From: Bacteroidales bacterium
GTDB lineage: Bacteria > Bacteroidota > Bacteroidia > Bacteroidales > P3
Assembly (NCBI GenBank): GCA_017446745.1
Contig: JAFSQF010000055.1
Span: 1 to 38,262 of the forward strand
Reading direction: 5' to 3'
DNA length: 38,262 nucleotides
Below the pieces are notes generated by a model, which ran no database searches, was not told the origin of the DNA, and saw nothing but the letters and a program-made list of their open reading frames with translations. A program made the translations under genes and the position numbers. The first letter of the stretch is position 1, and each line of letters begins with the position of its first letter. Below are positions 16,473 to 23,923 of this stretch, in pieces.

Positions 16473-17732
16473 ATGAAAGTCTTTAAATTCGGTGGGGCTT
16501 CGGTCAACAGTGCCAACGCCATCCGCAACATGGCACGCATCCTTCAACATAATCTCGACACCCCATTATTGGTGGTCATCTCGGCCATGGGGAAGACAAC
16601 GAACCTGCTGGAAAAGGTAATCCCCGGCATCGCTGCCTCCGACGAGGAGCGTCGGCGGTTGTTGAGCCAATGCCGCAAATACCACATGGATATTGCCGAA
16701 GAGCTGCTGCAGGAACCACAAAACGACACATTCCGCAAACTGCATTCTCTCTTCGAGGCCCTGGAGAAGACCTCGGCAACAAAGCCATCGTCCTATAACT
16801 TCGACTACGACCAGACCGTGTGCTTCGGCGAACTGCTCTCCACCACTCTCATCTCTGGCTACCTCAACAGCATAGGCATCATCAACCAGTGGGTCGACGT
16901 CAGAACAATAATACGCACCGACGAGAGCTACCGCGAGGGTAACGTGGATTTCGACACCACACGCCAGCAAGCCTGTTCTCATCTCTCAGCCCTCAACTCT
17001 CAACTCATAATAACCCAGGGCTTTATCGCTGGCACTGCGTCAGGCACCACCACAACCCTCGGACGCGAGGGCAGCGACTACAGCGCCTCCATCCTCTCCT
17101 ACTGCCTCAACGCCGAAAGCATGACGATATGGAAAGACGTGCCAGGGTTCCTCAACGCCGACCCCAAGTTCTTCAACAACACCGTCAAGATTGACCATAT
17201 CCCCTTCAACGAAGCCATAGAACTGGCCTACTACGGTGCCTCGGTGATTCACCCTAAAACAGTGAAACCCATACAAAATAAAGGCATTCACCTCAACATC
17301 AAGTCGTTCGTCGACCCCGACGCAGAAGGCTCGGTGATAGGACCCTTCGACAGCATCCAGCCACTGACGCCCCTCTACATCTTCAAGAACAACCAGGTGC
17401 TCATATCCATACAACCCAAGGATTTCTCGTTCATTGCCGAGGACAACCTGCAACGCATCTTCGCCGTTCTCGCCATGCTCAACGTAAGGGTCAACATCAT
17501 GCAGAACTCCGCCCTCAGCTTCTCGCTCTGCATCGACTACAACGATGTGCTTCTCGGAAAGATAGTGGAGCTCCTCAACTCCCAATTCCGGGTGGTATAC
17601 AACAAAGGCCTCCAACTCATCACCATACGCTACTACAACCAGCATATAATAGACGAAATAGTGGCTGGCCGCAACATCATTCTCCAACAACGCTCGCGCA
17701 ACACCGCACAAATCCTGGTCGACAACCAATGA
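16473..17732 (+). CDS. lysC: Aspartate kinase, monofunctional
   Basis: The protein has 419 residues from the ATG at 16473; a GTG 15 bases upstream is in frame but would add five residues before the conserved MKVFKFGGASV. The amino-acid kinase domain (about 1-280) has KFGGASV, the FGELLST segment and LGREGSDYSA. The C-terminal 130 residues have ACT-type regulatory repeats (SIQPKDFSFIAEDNLQRIFAVL and following). It phosphorylates aspartate, the first step to lysine, threonine and methionine, and is usually feedback-inhibited through the ACT domains. There is no homoserine dehydrogenase fusion. Its stop overlaps the ATG of a small DUF2779-like remnant (ATGA). Confidence 0.92.
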   Translation: MKVFKFGGASVNSANAIRNMARILQHNLDTPLLVVISAMGKTTNLLEKVIPGIAASDEERRRLLSQCRKYHMDIAEELLQEPQNDTFRKLHSLFEALEKTSATKPSSYNFDYDQTVCFGELLSTTLISGYLNSIGIINQWVDVRTIIRTDESYREGNVDFDTTRQQACSHLSALNSQLIITQGFIAGTASGTTTTLGREGSDYSASILSYCLNAESMTIWKDVPGFLNADPKFFNNTVKIDHIPFNEAIELAYYGASVIHPKTVKPIQNKGIHLNIKSFVDPDAEGSVIGPFDSIQPLTPLYIFKNNQVLISIQPKDFSFIAEDNLQRIFAVLAMLNVRVNIMQNSALSFSLCIDYNDVLLGKIVELLNSQFRVVYNKGLQLITIRYYNQHIIDEIVAGRNIILQQRSRNTAQILVDNQ

Positions 17733-17854
17733 ACTACCGACTGACAAAAAGCAAGTTCATCATGGGGCTGCAATGCCGCAGCCCCTACGACTGCCCTTTC
17801 CGCCGCTACTGCGAGGGGAAAGTGGAGACCCAGTTAGAGCTTGTGGGCATGTAG
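17729..17854 (+). pseudogene. Collapsed DUF2779-like gene, N-terminus joined to a Cys-rich segment
   Basis: A 41-codon frame starts in an ATGA overlap with lysC. Residues 1-16, MNYRLTKSKFIMGLQC, look like the start of DUF2779/Cas4-like PD-(D/E)XK proteins, which begin with LTKSKFxxGLQC. Residues 18-30, SPYDCPFRRYCEG, look like the internal PYxCPFxxYC segment of the same kind of protein. The natural distance between these parts is hundreds of residues, so the most economical reading is an internal deletion joined at a cysteine codon. A palindrome (17764-17785, stem GGGGCTGC/GCAGCCCC) spans the junction. The last 21 bases overlap the 3' end of convergent aroB. It could instead be a genuine small Cys-rich protein. 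The family link is from memory. Confidence 0.45.
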
Positions 17855-18907
17855 CAGCGCATCGCGTACCTCGTTGTCGTCTATGGCCACATCTATCACC
17901 GGCGTGCCCACATCCTGAAGCAAAGTGCACAAAATCTGTCCTCCGCGGTTTTTCTTGTCCTGCCGCATAAACGAGAGGATGCCCTCGCTGTCCTTCAGCG
18001 TTATACGCGGAACCTTAACCAACGATTTGGTGGCCTTCACATAGTCGGCAAGCACCTGGTCGCTGAGACCCACCTTCTTCACCGATAGGTAAAGCTCGCA
18101 AAGCAGACCTATACCTACAGCCACCCCATGGGGTACAGGCTTCCCGGTAGCCATACGGAAACTTTCGTAGCCATGGCCAAAGGTGTGGCCCAGGTTAAGA
18201 ATCTTGCGTACAGAACGTTCTGAGGGGTCGGCTTTCACCACGTCGCTCTTGAATTCAGCACACCTCCTCACTACCAACTCCCACAGCTTCTCCTCGTCAT
18301 TAACCAAACTGGCCGAGAGGAACTGCTCGAAGCTCTTCAGCCATGCCGCATCGCTAAGAAGGAAGGTTTTAAGGACCTCGAAACAGCCGGAAATCTTCTG
18401 TTCGTCAGTAGTGGTGTCAAAGAACTTGGGGTAGAACACCACAGCCTCAGGATGATGGAAGAAACCCACCTGGTTCTTGCTGCTGCCCAAGTTCACGGCA
18501 GTCTTCCCGCCTATGGCAGCATCCACCATCCCCACCAACGTGGTGGGGACGTTGATGTAGCGTATGCCACGTTTAAAGCCGGCAGCCACGAAGCCACCCA
18601 GGTCGCTGACACAACCACCACCCAGGTTGATGACCACGCTCCTTCTGTCGGCACCAGCTTCCAAAAGGCTCTGCCACAGCTGCGTGGCAATCTCAATGCT
18701 CTTAGCCTCCTCGCCCACCGGCACCTCAAAGAAATCCACTCTCTCTAAAGCCGGCACAGAGGCCATAAACGTTGGGAAACAATGGGCGAAGCTGTTCTCA
18801 TCTACGAGAATAAAAAAGCGCGCATACTTATAGGCCTTGCCCTTTAGCATACGGTTCAGTTGTGAAAAGGCCGACTGGGTGTCGGAGAATAATAGTTTTG
18901 TTGTCAT
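17834..18907 (-). CDS. aroB: 3-dehydroquinate synthase
   Basis: The protein has 357 residues from the ATG at 18907; the frame is open further upstream but only with non-conserved sequence. NAD-binding and active-site motifs are present: GGGCVSDLGGFVAAGFKRG, VPTTLVGMVDAAIGGKTAVN, KNQVGFFHHPEAV, and the zinc-ligand region LGHTFGHGYE with PHGVAVGIG. The enzyme converts DAHP to 3-dehydroquinate, the second step of the shikimate pathway. It is convergent with lysC and divergent from the RAYT-like gene. Confidence 0.93.
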   Translation of the reverse strand: MTTKLLFSDTQSAFSQLNRMLKGKAYKYARFFILVDENSFAHCFPTFMASVPALERVDFFEVPVGEEAKSIEIATQLWQSLLEAGADRRSVVINLGGGCVSDLGGFVAAGFKRGIRYINVPTTLVGMVDAAIGGKTAVNLGSSKNQVGFFHHPEAVVFYPKFFDTTTDEQKISGCFEVLKTFLLSDAAWLKSFEQFLSASLVNDEEKLWELVVRRCAEFKSDVVKADPSERSVRKILNLGHTFGHGYESFRMATGKPVPHGVAVGIGLLCELYLSVKKVGLSDQVLADYVKATKSLVKVPRITLKDSEGILSFMRQDKKNRGGQILCTLLQDVGTPVIDVAIDDNEVRDALLHAHKL

Positions 18908-18967
18908 GCAATGATAACGAAGGCAAAACGTTAATATTGTAGTGATGGATTTTTTTAACACCTGTTC

Positions 18968-20233
18968 ATGAAAAGCAAAGAAGAGATAGCAGCAAAGAAG
19001 CTGTTTGCCGGAGAAAAGAAACCCTCCATGCACCGCCGAAGCGACTGGAACAACTACTATGACAAGAAGATCTATATGCTGACGTTGGTTGTTGAGGGGC
19101 GACGACCGCTATTAGGCACCCTTGAGGGTGATGGCGAAGGAGCATTGGTAAGGCACAGCGAGCTGGGTGACGAAGTGTTCCGTTGCTGGCTCAGCATACC
19201 TCAATACCACCCTGAGGTCATGCTGCTTGCGTTCCAGATGATGCCCGACCATCTGCACGGGGTGTTGTTTGTGACGCGCGAGATGGGGCAGCACCTCGGG
19301 CAGGTGGTGAGTGGCTTCAAGGCTGGCTGCAACAAAGCCTACCGCCGCCTTTTCGGCGTGCCGGCCATTGGCGAGGCAAAAATCAGCCCCCTTAGCATTA
19401 GCGAGGCGGTGCCTCGCCCTACAACAACCGCCCCCCAAAAACAACCTCCCCAACCCTACCAACCCCAACCCTACCAGCCCCAACCCTACCAGCCCCTGCC
19501 CCACCAGCCTTCCTCGGTCGGTTGTTTGTACGGAGAGGCACCGCCTCTCCACGAAAAGCCAACCCCGGCACCGCCTCTTCCCGAAAAGCAAACCCCGGCA
19601 CCGCCTCTCCCCGAAAAGCAAGCCCCGGCACTGCCCCTCCCTTCCCAGCACCGCCTGAAAAAAGACGACAAGCGCCACGGCCTCCTCTTCGAACGCGGCT
19701 ACAACGACCTCATCTCAAAGAGCTATGACATGCTACCCCGCATAGTGGCCTACCTCCGCGACAACCCTCGCCGTCTGGCCATCAAACGCGCCCATCCCGA
19801 CTACTTCCGCGTGCGCTTCGGACTGCCGGTAGGCAACAACACCTACTCCGCCATAGGCAACCGTTTCCTGTTGGAAAGGCCCGAGAAAGTCCAGGTGCAA
19901 CTGTCGCGCAGCCTTACAGACATTGAGATAGAACAGCAAGTGCAGCACTTCATCGCACTGGCAGAGCAAGGTGCCATCCTTGTGTCGCCTGCCATCTCTC
20001 CGGCCGAACAAGCGGTGATGCGTGCCGCCCTAAACCGGGGACTGCCCCTCATTTTCCTCACCCCCTGGGGCTTCACAAAATTTTCTAAACCCGGGCACCA
20101 GTACTTCGAGGCATGCTCCAAAGGCAACCTCCTGCTGCTTACGCCATGGGAGCACCACAACGAACGTGTCCCATTGACGCGCTCGATGTGCCTGACACTG
20201 AACGCACTGGCTAAGCAGATCTGCATGATGTAG
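18968..20233 (+). CDS. RAYT-like HUH transposase fused to a DprA/SLOG-like domain
   Basis: The protein has 421 residues. Residues 30-130 are a Y1/REP-associated tyrosine transposase-like HUH domain, with the metal-binding HxH in MPDHLHG (His95, His97) after a LSIPQYHPEV strand. The expected Tyr helix comes only at about 244-270 (GYNDLISKSYDMLPRIVAYLRDNPRR); Tyr262 of YLRDNP or Tyr253 is the candidate nucleophile. Between them is a low-complexity Pro-rich insert (about 131-228) made of QPYQP and EKxxPAPPLP repeats. Residues 295-421 resemble a DprA/Smf-type Rossmann fold: GAILVSPAISPAEQAVMRAAL, GLPLIFLTPWGF and NLLLLTPWEHH. HUH proteins of this type nick single-stranded REP hairpins. REP-like palindromes lie in and near this gene. 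I cannot say whether it is active. Confidence 0.75.
   Translation: MKSKEEIAAKKLFAGEKKPSMHRRSDWNNYYDKKIYMLTLVVEGRRPLLGTLEGDGEGALVRHSELGDEVFRCWLSIPQYHPEVMLLAFQMMPDHLHGVLFVTREMGQHLGQVVSGFKAGCNKAYRRLFGVPAIGEAKISPLSISEAVPRPTTTAPQKQPPQPYQPQPYQPQPYQPLPHQPSSVGCLYGEAPPLHEKPTPAPPLPEKQTPAPPLPEKQAPALPLPSQHRLKKDDKRHGLLFERGYNDLISKSYDMLPRIVAYLRDNPRRLAIKRAHPDYFRVRFGLPVGNNTYSAIGNRFLLERPEKVQVQLSRSLTDIEIEQQVQHFIALAEQGAILVSPAISPAEQAVMRAALNRGLPLIFLTPWGFTKFSKPGHQYFEACSKGNLLLLTPWEHHNERVPLTRSMCLTLNALAKQICMM
19401..19550. repeat. Inverted pair of REP-like palindromes inside the RAYT-like gene
   Basis: The palindrome GCGAGGCGGTGCCTCGC (19401-19417) continues with CCTACAACAACCG. An inverted counterpart with stem GGAGAGGC/GCCTCTCC (19532-19550) is preceded by the complement of that tail (CGGTTGTTTGTAC, 19519-19531). 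The two therefore form an inverted REP pair about 100 bases apart, both translated in frame. Between them lie 15-bp repeats encoding QPYQP (about 19449-19497). Confidence 0.8.
19537..19641. repeat. 30-bp coding tandem repeat derived from a REP half-site
   Basis: Three 30-bp units starting GGCACCGCCTCT (19537, 19567, 19597) and a partial fourth (19627) encode APPLxEKxxP. Each unit begins with the right arm of the adjacent palindrome, which suggests the array arose by repeated duplication of the REP half plus its flank. All units keep the reading frame. Confidence 0.8.
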
Positions 20234-20337
20234 AGAAAAAAAGAAACTTTTGCTGTGACTTTTTGCCACTTAAGGGCGTTTAATATAGTTGCAACGTAAA
20301 GGGGGCGTTGTCCCCAAAGGCAAAGCCACATAGACTC

Positions 20338-20829
20338 ATGCAGAACGAAGAACATCCATTCCTTACAATGACACAGCAACATGCGGCACTTATCGACAAA
20401 ATCTGCCGCAGTTTCTGCAATGGCGATGCGGAAGATGCCAACGACCTGCGACAGGATATACTGCTAAACCTTTGGCGCGGATGGAAACGCTGGAAGCCCT
20501 ACCATAAGCCCATCACGTGGGTGTGGCGCGTGGCAATGAACACAGCCATCTCGTGGCGCAGGGCGCGCCAACGGCGCATTGAAATGGTGCCGATAGAGAA
20601 CAGCGACATGCCCGAAGACCGTGGCAACCAAGATGCTATAAGCAATCTCTACAGCCTCATCAGCCGGCTGCCGGCACCAGACCAACGCCTGTTGCAACTC
20701 TACATCGACGGCTGGACGGGGCAAGAGATAGCAGTGATGCTACAGACCTCAGCGAGCAACATCACCACACGCATAGGCCGTATAAAAGAAAAGCTACGTG
20801 ACTTAGAGCAACAAGAAAACCATGAATAG
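20338..20829 (+). CDS. ECF-type RNA polymerase sigma factor
   Basis: The protein has 163 residues from the ATG at 20338; a TTG 30 bases upstream and an ATG at 20368 are alternatives. Region 2 runs about 14-85 (ICRSFCNGDAEDANDLRQDILLNLWRGW, then ITWVWRVAMNTAISWRRARQRR). Region 4 is at about 105-155, with the helix-turn-helix GWTGQEIAVMLQTSASNITTRIGRIKEKL. No region 3 is seen, as expected for ECF factors. The stop overlaps the start of the next gene by 8 bases (ATGAATAG). It likely drives its own four-gene operon in response to an envelope signal. The upstream 100 bases contain TATAGTTGC near 20284, a possible promoter part. Confidence 0.88.
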   Translation: MQNEEHPFLTMTQQHAALIDKICRSFCNGDAEDANDLRQDILLNLWRGWKRWKPYHKPITWVWRVAMNTAISWRRARQRRIEMVPIENSDMPEDRGNQDAISNLYSLISRLPAPDQRLLQLYIDGWTGQEIAVMLQTSASNITTRIGRIKEKLRDLEQQENHE

Positions 20830-21097
20830 CAACGAACTGATAGAACATCTTCATGCCGTTAATGCAGCGAAGCTACGCCAAGAACGACACCGCCTGCCGA
20901 AGGGGAAAGCCTGGTGGCTTGCCATCCCCGCCGCTGCCGCTGTGGCTCTGCTGGTGCTGCTGCCACAGCACGGTGCAGCAAAGACCAAGCCGGTGACAGG
21001 CCTGCACGTCTACTGCAACAACAACTGCCAGCAGCAGGATGCCATCGACCTCATTGGTCAGAACATCAACGAGATTCGTTCAACAGTCATAGAATAA
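20822..21097 (+). CDS. Small single-span membrane protein, candidate anti-sigma factor
   Basis: The protein has 91 residues. A charged N-terminal segment of about 30 residues (NELIEHLHAVNAAKLRQERHR) is followed by one membrane helix (about 31-47, WWLAIPAAAAVALLVLL) and a short exported tail with two Cys (NNNCQQQ region). There is no recognisable ASD or zinc-type anti-sigma motif. Overlap with the sigma gene and the cytoplasmic-helix/membrane-anchor layout suggest an anti-sigma role, by position only. The next gene starts 7 bases later. Confidence 0.6.
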   Translation: MNSNELIEHLHAVNAAKLRQERHRLPKGKAWWLAIPAAAAVALLVLLPQHGAAKTKPVTGLHVYCNNNCQQQDAIDLIGQNINEIRSTVIE

Positions 21098-21104
21098 AGG
21101 AATT

Positions 21105-21548
21105 ATGAAAAGGATAGCGACGCTAATTATAGCCCTTTTTGCCATCAGTGTGGCGCACTGCCAGTCGGCTCTGTGCCGACAGTTTATGCCCCAGAAAAGC
21201 ATACAGACCTACTGTGTGGACAACTACCCCTTAGGCAACGACGACAGCATCAACGTCACCTTCCTCATGGCTTCCGACAGCGACGCCTACAACACCATGT
21301 TGCGTTTTCTCATCAGCCTGCCCAATACAAGAGGGGCGTCGTCCATCGAACAACGCTATAAGAGAGAGATGAATCCCAAAAAATATTTCATCATACACCT
21401 CTCGGCGACACTGCCGGGCGACAGAGGACGCTACCTGACTTTTTTTTCGCCCCACAATATGTCGGCCATGGTTTTCCATATCCATAACAATGATGATATG
21501 GAGAAAGTAGTGGCGCATGTATTGACCAAAGAAACAACTACAGACTAA
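21105..21548 (+). CDS. Exported protein of unknown function
   Basis: The protein has 147 residues. The N-terminal signal peptide MKRIATLIIALFAISVAHCQ likely ends around residue 19; the Cys at position 19 could mark a lipobox variant (AHC), but the fit is weak. The mature part has no family I recognise. It contains NVTFLMASDSDAYNTMLRFLISLP and a C-terminal FHIHNNDDMEKVVAHVL. It lies between the candidate anti-sigma gene and the outer-membrane barrel gene, 7 and 5 bases apart, so it is probably part of the same sensing or transport module. Confidence 0.65.
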   Translation: MKRIATLIIALFAISVAHCQSALCRQFMPQKSIQTYCVDNYPLGNDDSINVTFLMASDSDAYNTMLRFLISLPNTRGASSIEQRYKREMNPKKYFIIHLSATLPGDRGRYLTFFSPHNMSAMVFHIHNNDDMEKVVAHVLTKETTTD

Positions 21549-21553
21549 CAATC

Positions 21554-23824
21554 ATGAATTTACCTGTTTTATTATTACCGCTGCTTATAGCAGTGGCCGC
21601 CCCCGCTGTGTGCCAAGTCAGCGACACCACCAAAGCGGCCAAGCCAGCCCAAACACTTGGCAAAGTGACCATCAGTGCCAAGCGTCCCGTCTATACCTCC
21701 GACGGCGAGAAGAGCATCTACAACGTGTCCGACGACCCTTCCATACAGGACGGCACCACCGAGGACGCCTTGCAGAACACGCCGGGGGTGAGCGTCGACG
21801 TGGAGGGCAACATCACCCTGCGCGGTGTAAGCAGCGTAGAGATCTGGATCAACGACAAACCCTCGAAGCTGAGCGCGGAGAACCTGAAGACCTGGCTGCA
21901 AACCCTCCCGGCACGAGCCATCGACCACATAGAGACCATCACCAACCCCTCGGCAAAATATGCCACCGAGGCCGAGGCCGTCATCAACATCATCACATCA
22001 GCCCACATCAAGAAGAACCACTTCCTCAGCTTCGGCCTCAACGCCGCCTCACAACCCTACCTATCGCCATGGATGAGCTACACTCGGGCCAACGACAAAC
22101 TGTCTGTCAACATCTTCGGCAGCTACCGCAACAGCAACAGCCATAGCGAGGCACAGAGAAGCACCACCACCTTTGGCGACAACCCGTCGGCACCAGGCAT
22201 TATCGACTCGCTGCTGCTGCTTATCCACGATACCGCCAGCATTTACAACAGCAACAGCAGCAACACGGCAACGCTCTACATGAGCGTCGACTACATCGTC
22301 GACAGCATGAGCAACCTCAATTTCTGGAGCAACCTCAGCCTGTACAACTACGACGTGGATGCCCGGAACTGGGTAACACGTGAACATCTCTCTCCCGTGG
22401 CCGCGCTTTACGTCTACGACCAAAGACAGACGCAACAGTTCAACACACTGTTCGGTTTCTTTGGCGGTTACTATACCAAGCGGTTCGACAAAAAAGGACA
22501 TAACCTGACGCTGAGCATGAACGGTAACATCAACAAGACCGGTCAGCAAATCGTCTACAGCCGTATCTACAGCGTCACCGACGGGTCGGGGAACAACAGC
22601 AACAGCAATAAATACAAGGACGTTAGCCAATTGATGCCGAGCATTGCATTGCGGCTGCGCTACAACCGGCCCTACAACGACAATGGCGAGTTCACCTACG
22701 GGCTCTCGGCCACCTATGGCACCAGCCACAGCGACCTGCGGCCCTACATCCTCGCTTCGCCATACGACGAACAGTACACGCGCCTCTCCCCTACCCTTTA
22801 CGACACGCTGCGCCGCTACGTGTACGATGCCTACAACCCGTCGTTCGCGGCCGACATAGGCTGGCAACACCGCTGGGGAGACCTTACCCTTAAACTCGGC
22901 ATAGGTGCCATGTTAAGCCTCTTTAAATACTCTTTTACCGAAACAATTACGCTGCCCGGCACAGACACATCCATCCAGAATATAACCTTCAACCCCTCCA
23001 TACACCTCACCTACCGCACCAAGACGATGCACAACTTCAAACTTAACTACACTTTGCGAATGCAAAACCCCTCGGCACAAGAACTTGGGCAATTCCCCAT
23101 ATATGGCGAAGACAGCTACATGATTGGTAACCACAACCTCGCGCAAAGCTATATCCATAGTGCCGAAGCAGGGTGGAGCAAATACATGAGCAAAGGAAGC
23201 CTGAGTGCTGAACTCTACGGCAAACTCTCTACAGGCGAGATAGAATGGCTATCGGATGTCACCGCCGAGGCCGACCCCTATATAGGCAGAGTGATAAACT
23301 TCAGTACTCCATACAATTTAGGTTCCTCGTGGCGATACGGACTGAGTACTAACGGAACCTGGCGTCCCAATGCTTTCTTCAACCTGCGTTTCGACGCCAA
23401 CATCTACAACTACGGTTACAAGATCGCTTATGAAAAATTAGGCAAAGAACCCCTTAGCGAGCACAACCTGCAATACAGCATGTCGCTCAGCCTATGGGCC
23501 AAAGTGTGGGGGCGATACCATGTCAACGCGTCGGCCAACTACACATCGCCCACCATAGGGCTTCTATCGTTGAGAGGGGCTATGTACCGGTTGAATGGCG
23601 GTGTACGTGCCGACTTCTTCAAGCGCAAGCTAAGCGTCTTCATCAACGTGCAGGACATCTTCAATTGGGGCAAACGGTATGGTAACAAGAGCACTAACAC
23701 CAATCCGTATTATAAAACCGAAGAGCTGATGCAGCAGCTCAACAGCCGCTATATTTCCGCCGGACTGACGTTGCGTTTCGGGAAGATGGAGCTGGAAAAC
23801 AAGAGCAAAAGCGGCAGTGAATAG
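21554..23824 (+). CDS. TonB-receptor-like outer-membrane beta-barrel protein
   Basis: The protein has 756 residues. It has a signal peptide (about 1-20), then a plug-like domain (about 35-150: LGKVTISAKRPVY, EDALQNTPGVSVDVEGNITLRGVSSVEIWINDKPS, HIETITNPSAKYATEAEAVINI). A long C-terminal barrel follows, rich in alternating aromatic beta strands, as in the outer-membrane beta-barrel family (PF14905-like) of Bacteroidetes. The usual N-terminal carboxypeptidase-like domain and a clear TonB box are not seen, so it may not be energised like SusC. It closes the sigma operon. It could be a receptor, an exporter pore or an assembly factor; the substrate cannot be inferred. Confidence 0.8.
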   Translation: MNLPVLLLPLLIAVAAPAVCQVSDTTKAAKPAQTLGKVTISAKRPVYTSDGEKSIYNVSDDPSIQDGTTEDALQNTPGVSVDVEGNITLRGVSSVEIWINDKPSKLSAENLKTWLQTLPARAIDHIETITNPSAKYATEAEAVINIITSAHIKKNHFLSFGLNAASQPYLSPWMSYTRANDKLSVNIFGSYRNSNSHSEAQRSTTTFGDNPSAPGIIDSLLLLIHDTASIYNSNSSNTATLYMSVDYIVDSMSNLNFWSNLSLYNYDVDARNWVTREHLSPVAALYVYDQRQTQQFNTLFGFFGGYYTKRFDKKGHNLTLSMNGNINKTGQQIVYSRIYSVTDGSGNNSNSNKYKDVSQLMPSIALRLRYNRPYNDNGEFTYGLSATYGTSHSDLRPYILASPYDEQYTRLSPTLYDTLRRYVYDAYNPSFAADIGWQHRWGDLTLKLGIGAMLSLFKYSFTETITLPGTDTSIQNITFNPSIHLTYRTKTMHNFKLNYTLRMQNPSAQELGQFPIYGEDSYMIGNHNLAQSYIHSAEAGWSKYMSKGSLSAELYGKLSTGEIEWLSDVTAEADPYIGRVINFSTPYNLGSSWRYGLSTNGTWRPNAFFNLRFDANIYNYGYKIAYEKLGKEPLSEHNLQYSMSLSLWAKVWGRYHVNASANYTSPTIGLLSLRGAMYRLNGGVRADFFKRKLSVFINVQDIFNWGKRYGNKSTNTNPYYKTEELMQQLNSRYISAGLTLRFGKMELENKSKSGSE

Positions 23825-23885
23825 AACTGATGCACAATAAAGGGGAGCTTTCAGCGTTTCAGGAAGTACGAATGACTATGGGCAT

Positions 23886-23900
23886 AACGCATTATGCGTT
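23886..23900. promoter_or_regulatory. Perfect 15-bp palindrome before the U32 gene
   Basis: AACGCATTATGCGTT is a perfect odd palindrome located 24 bases before the U32-family start codon and 62 bases after the barrel gene. It is flanked by two ACGAAT words. It could be a protein-binding operator, or another REP-like hairpin. Confidence 0.5.
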
Positions 23901-23923
23901 GCTTTACGAATCAATAGTATGGA

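Noticed and set aside
19449-19641. CRISPR-like repeat array
   Set aside because: The 15-bp and 30-bp units have no unique spacers and are translated as Pro-rich protein repeats inside the RAYT-like gene.
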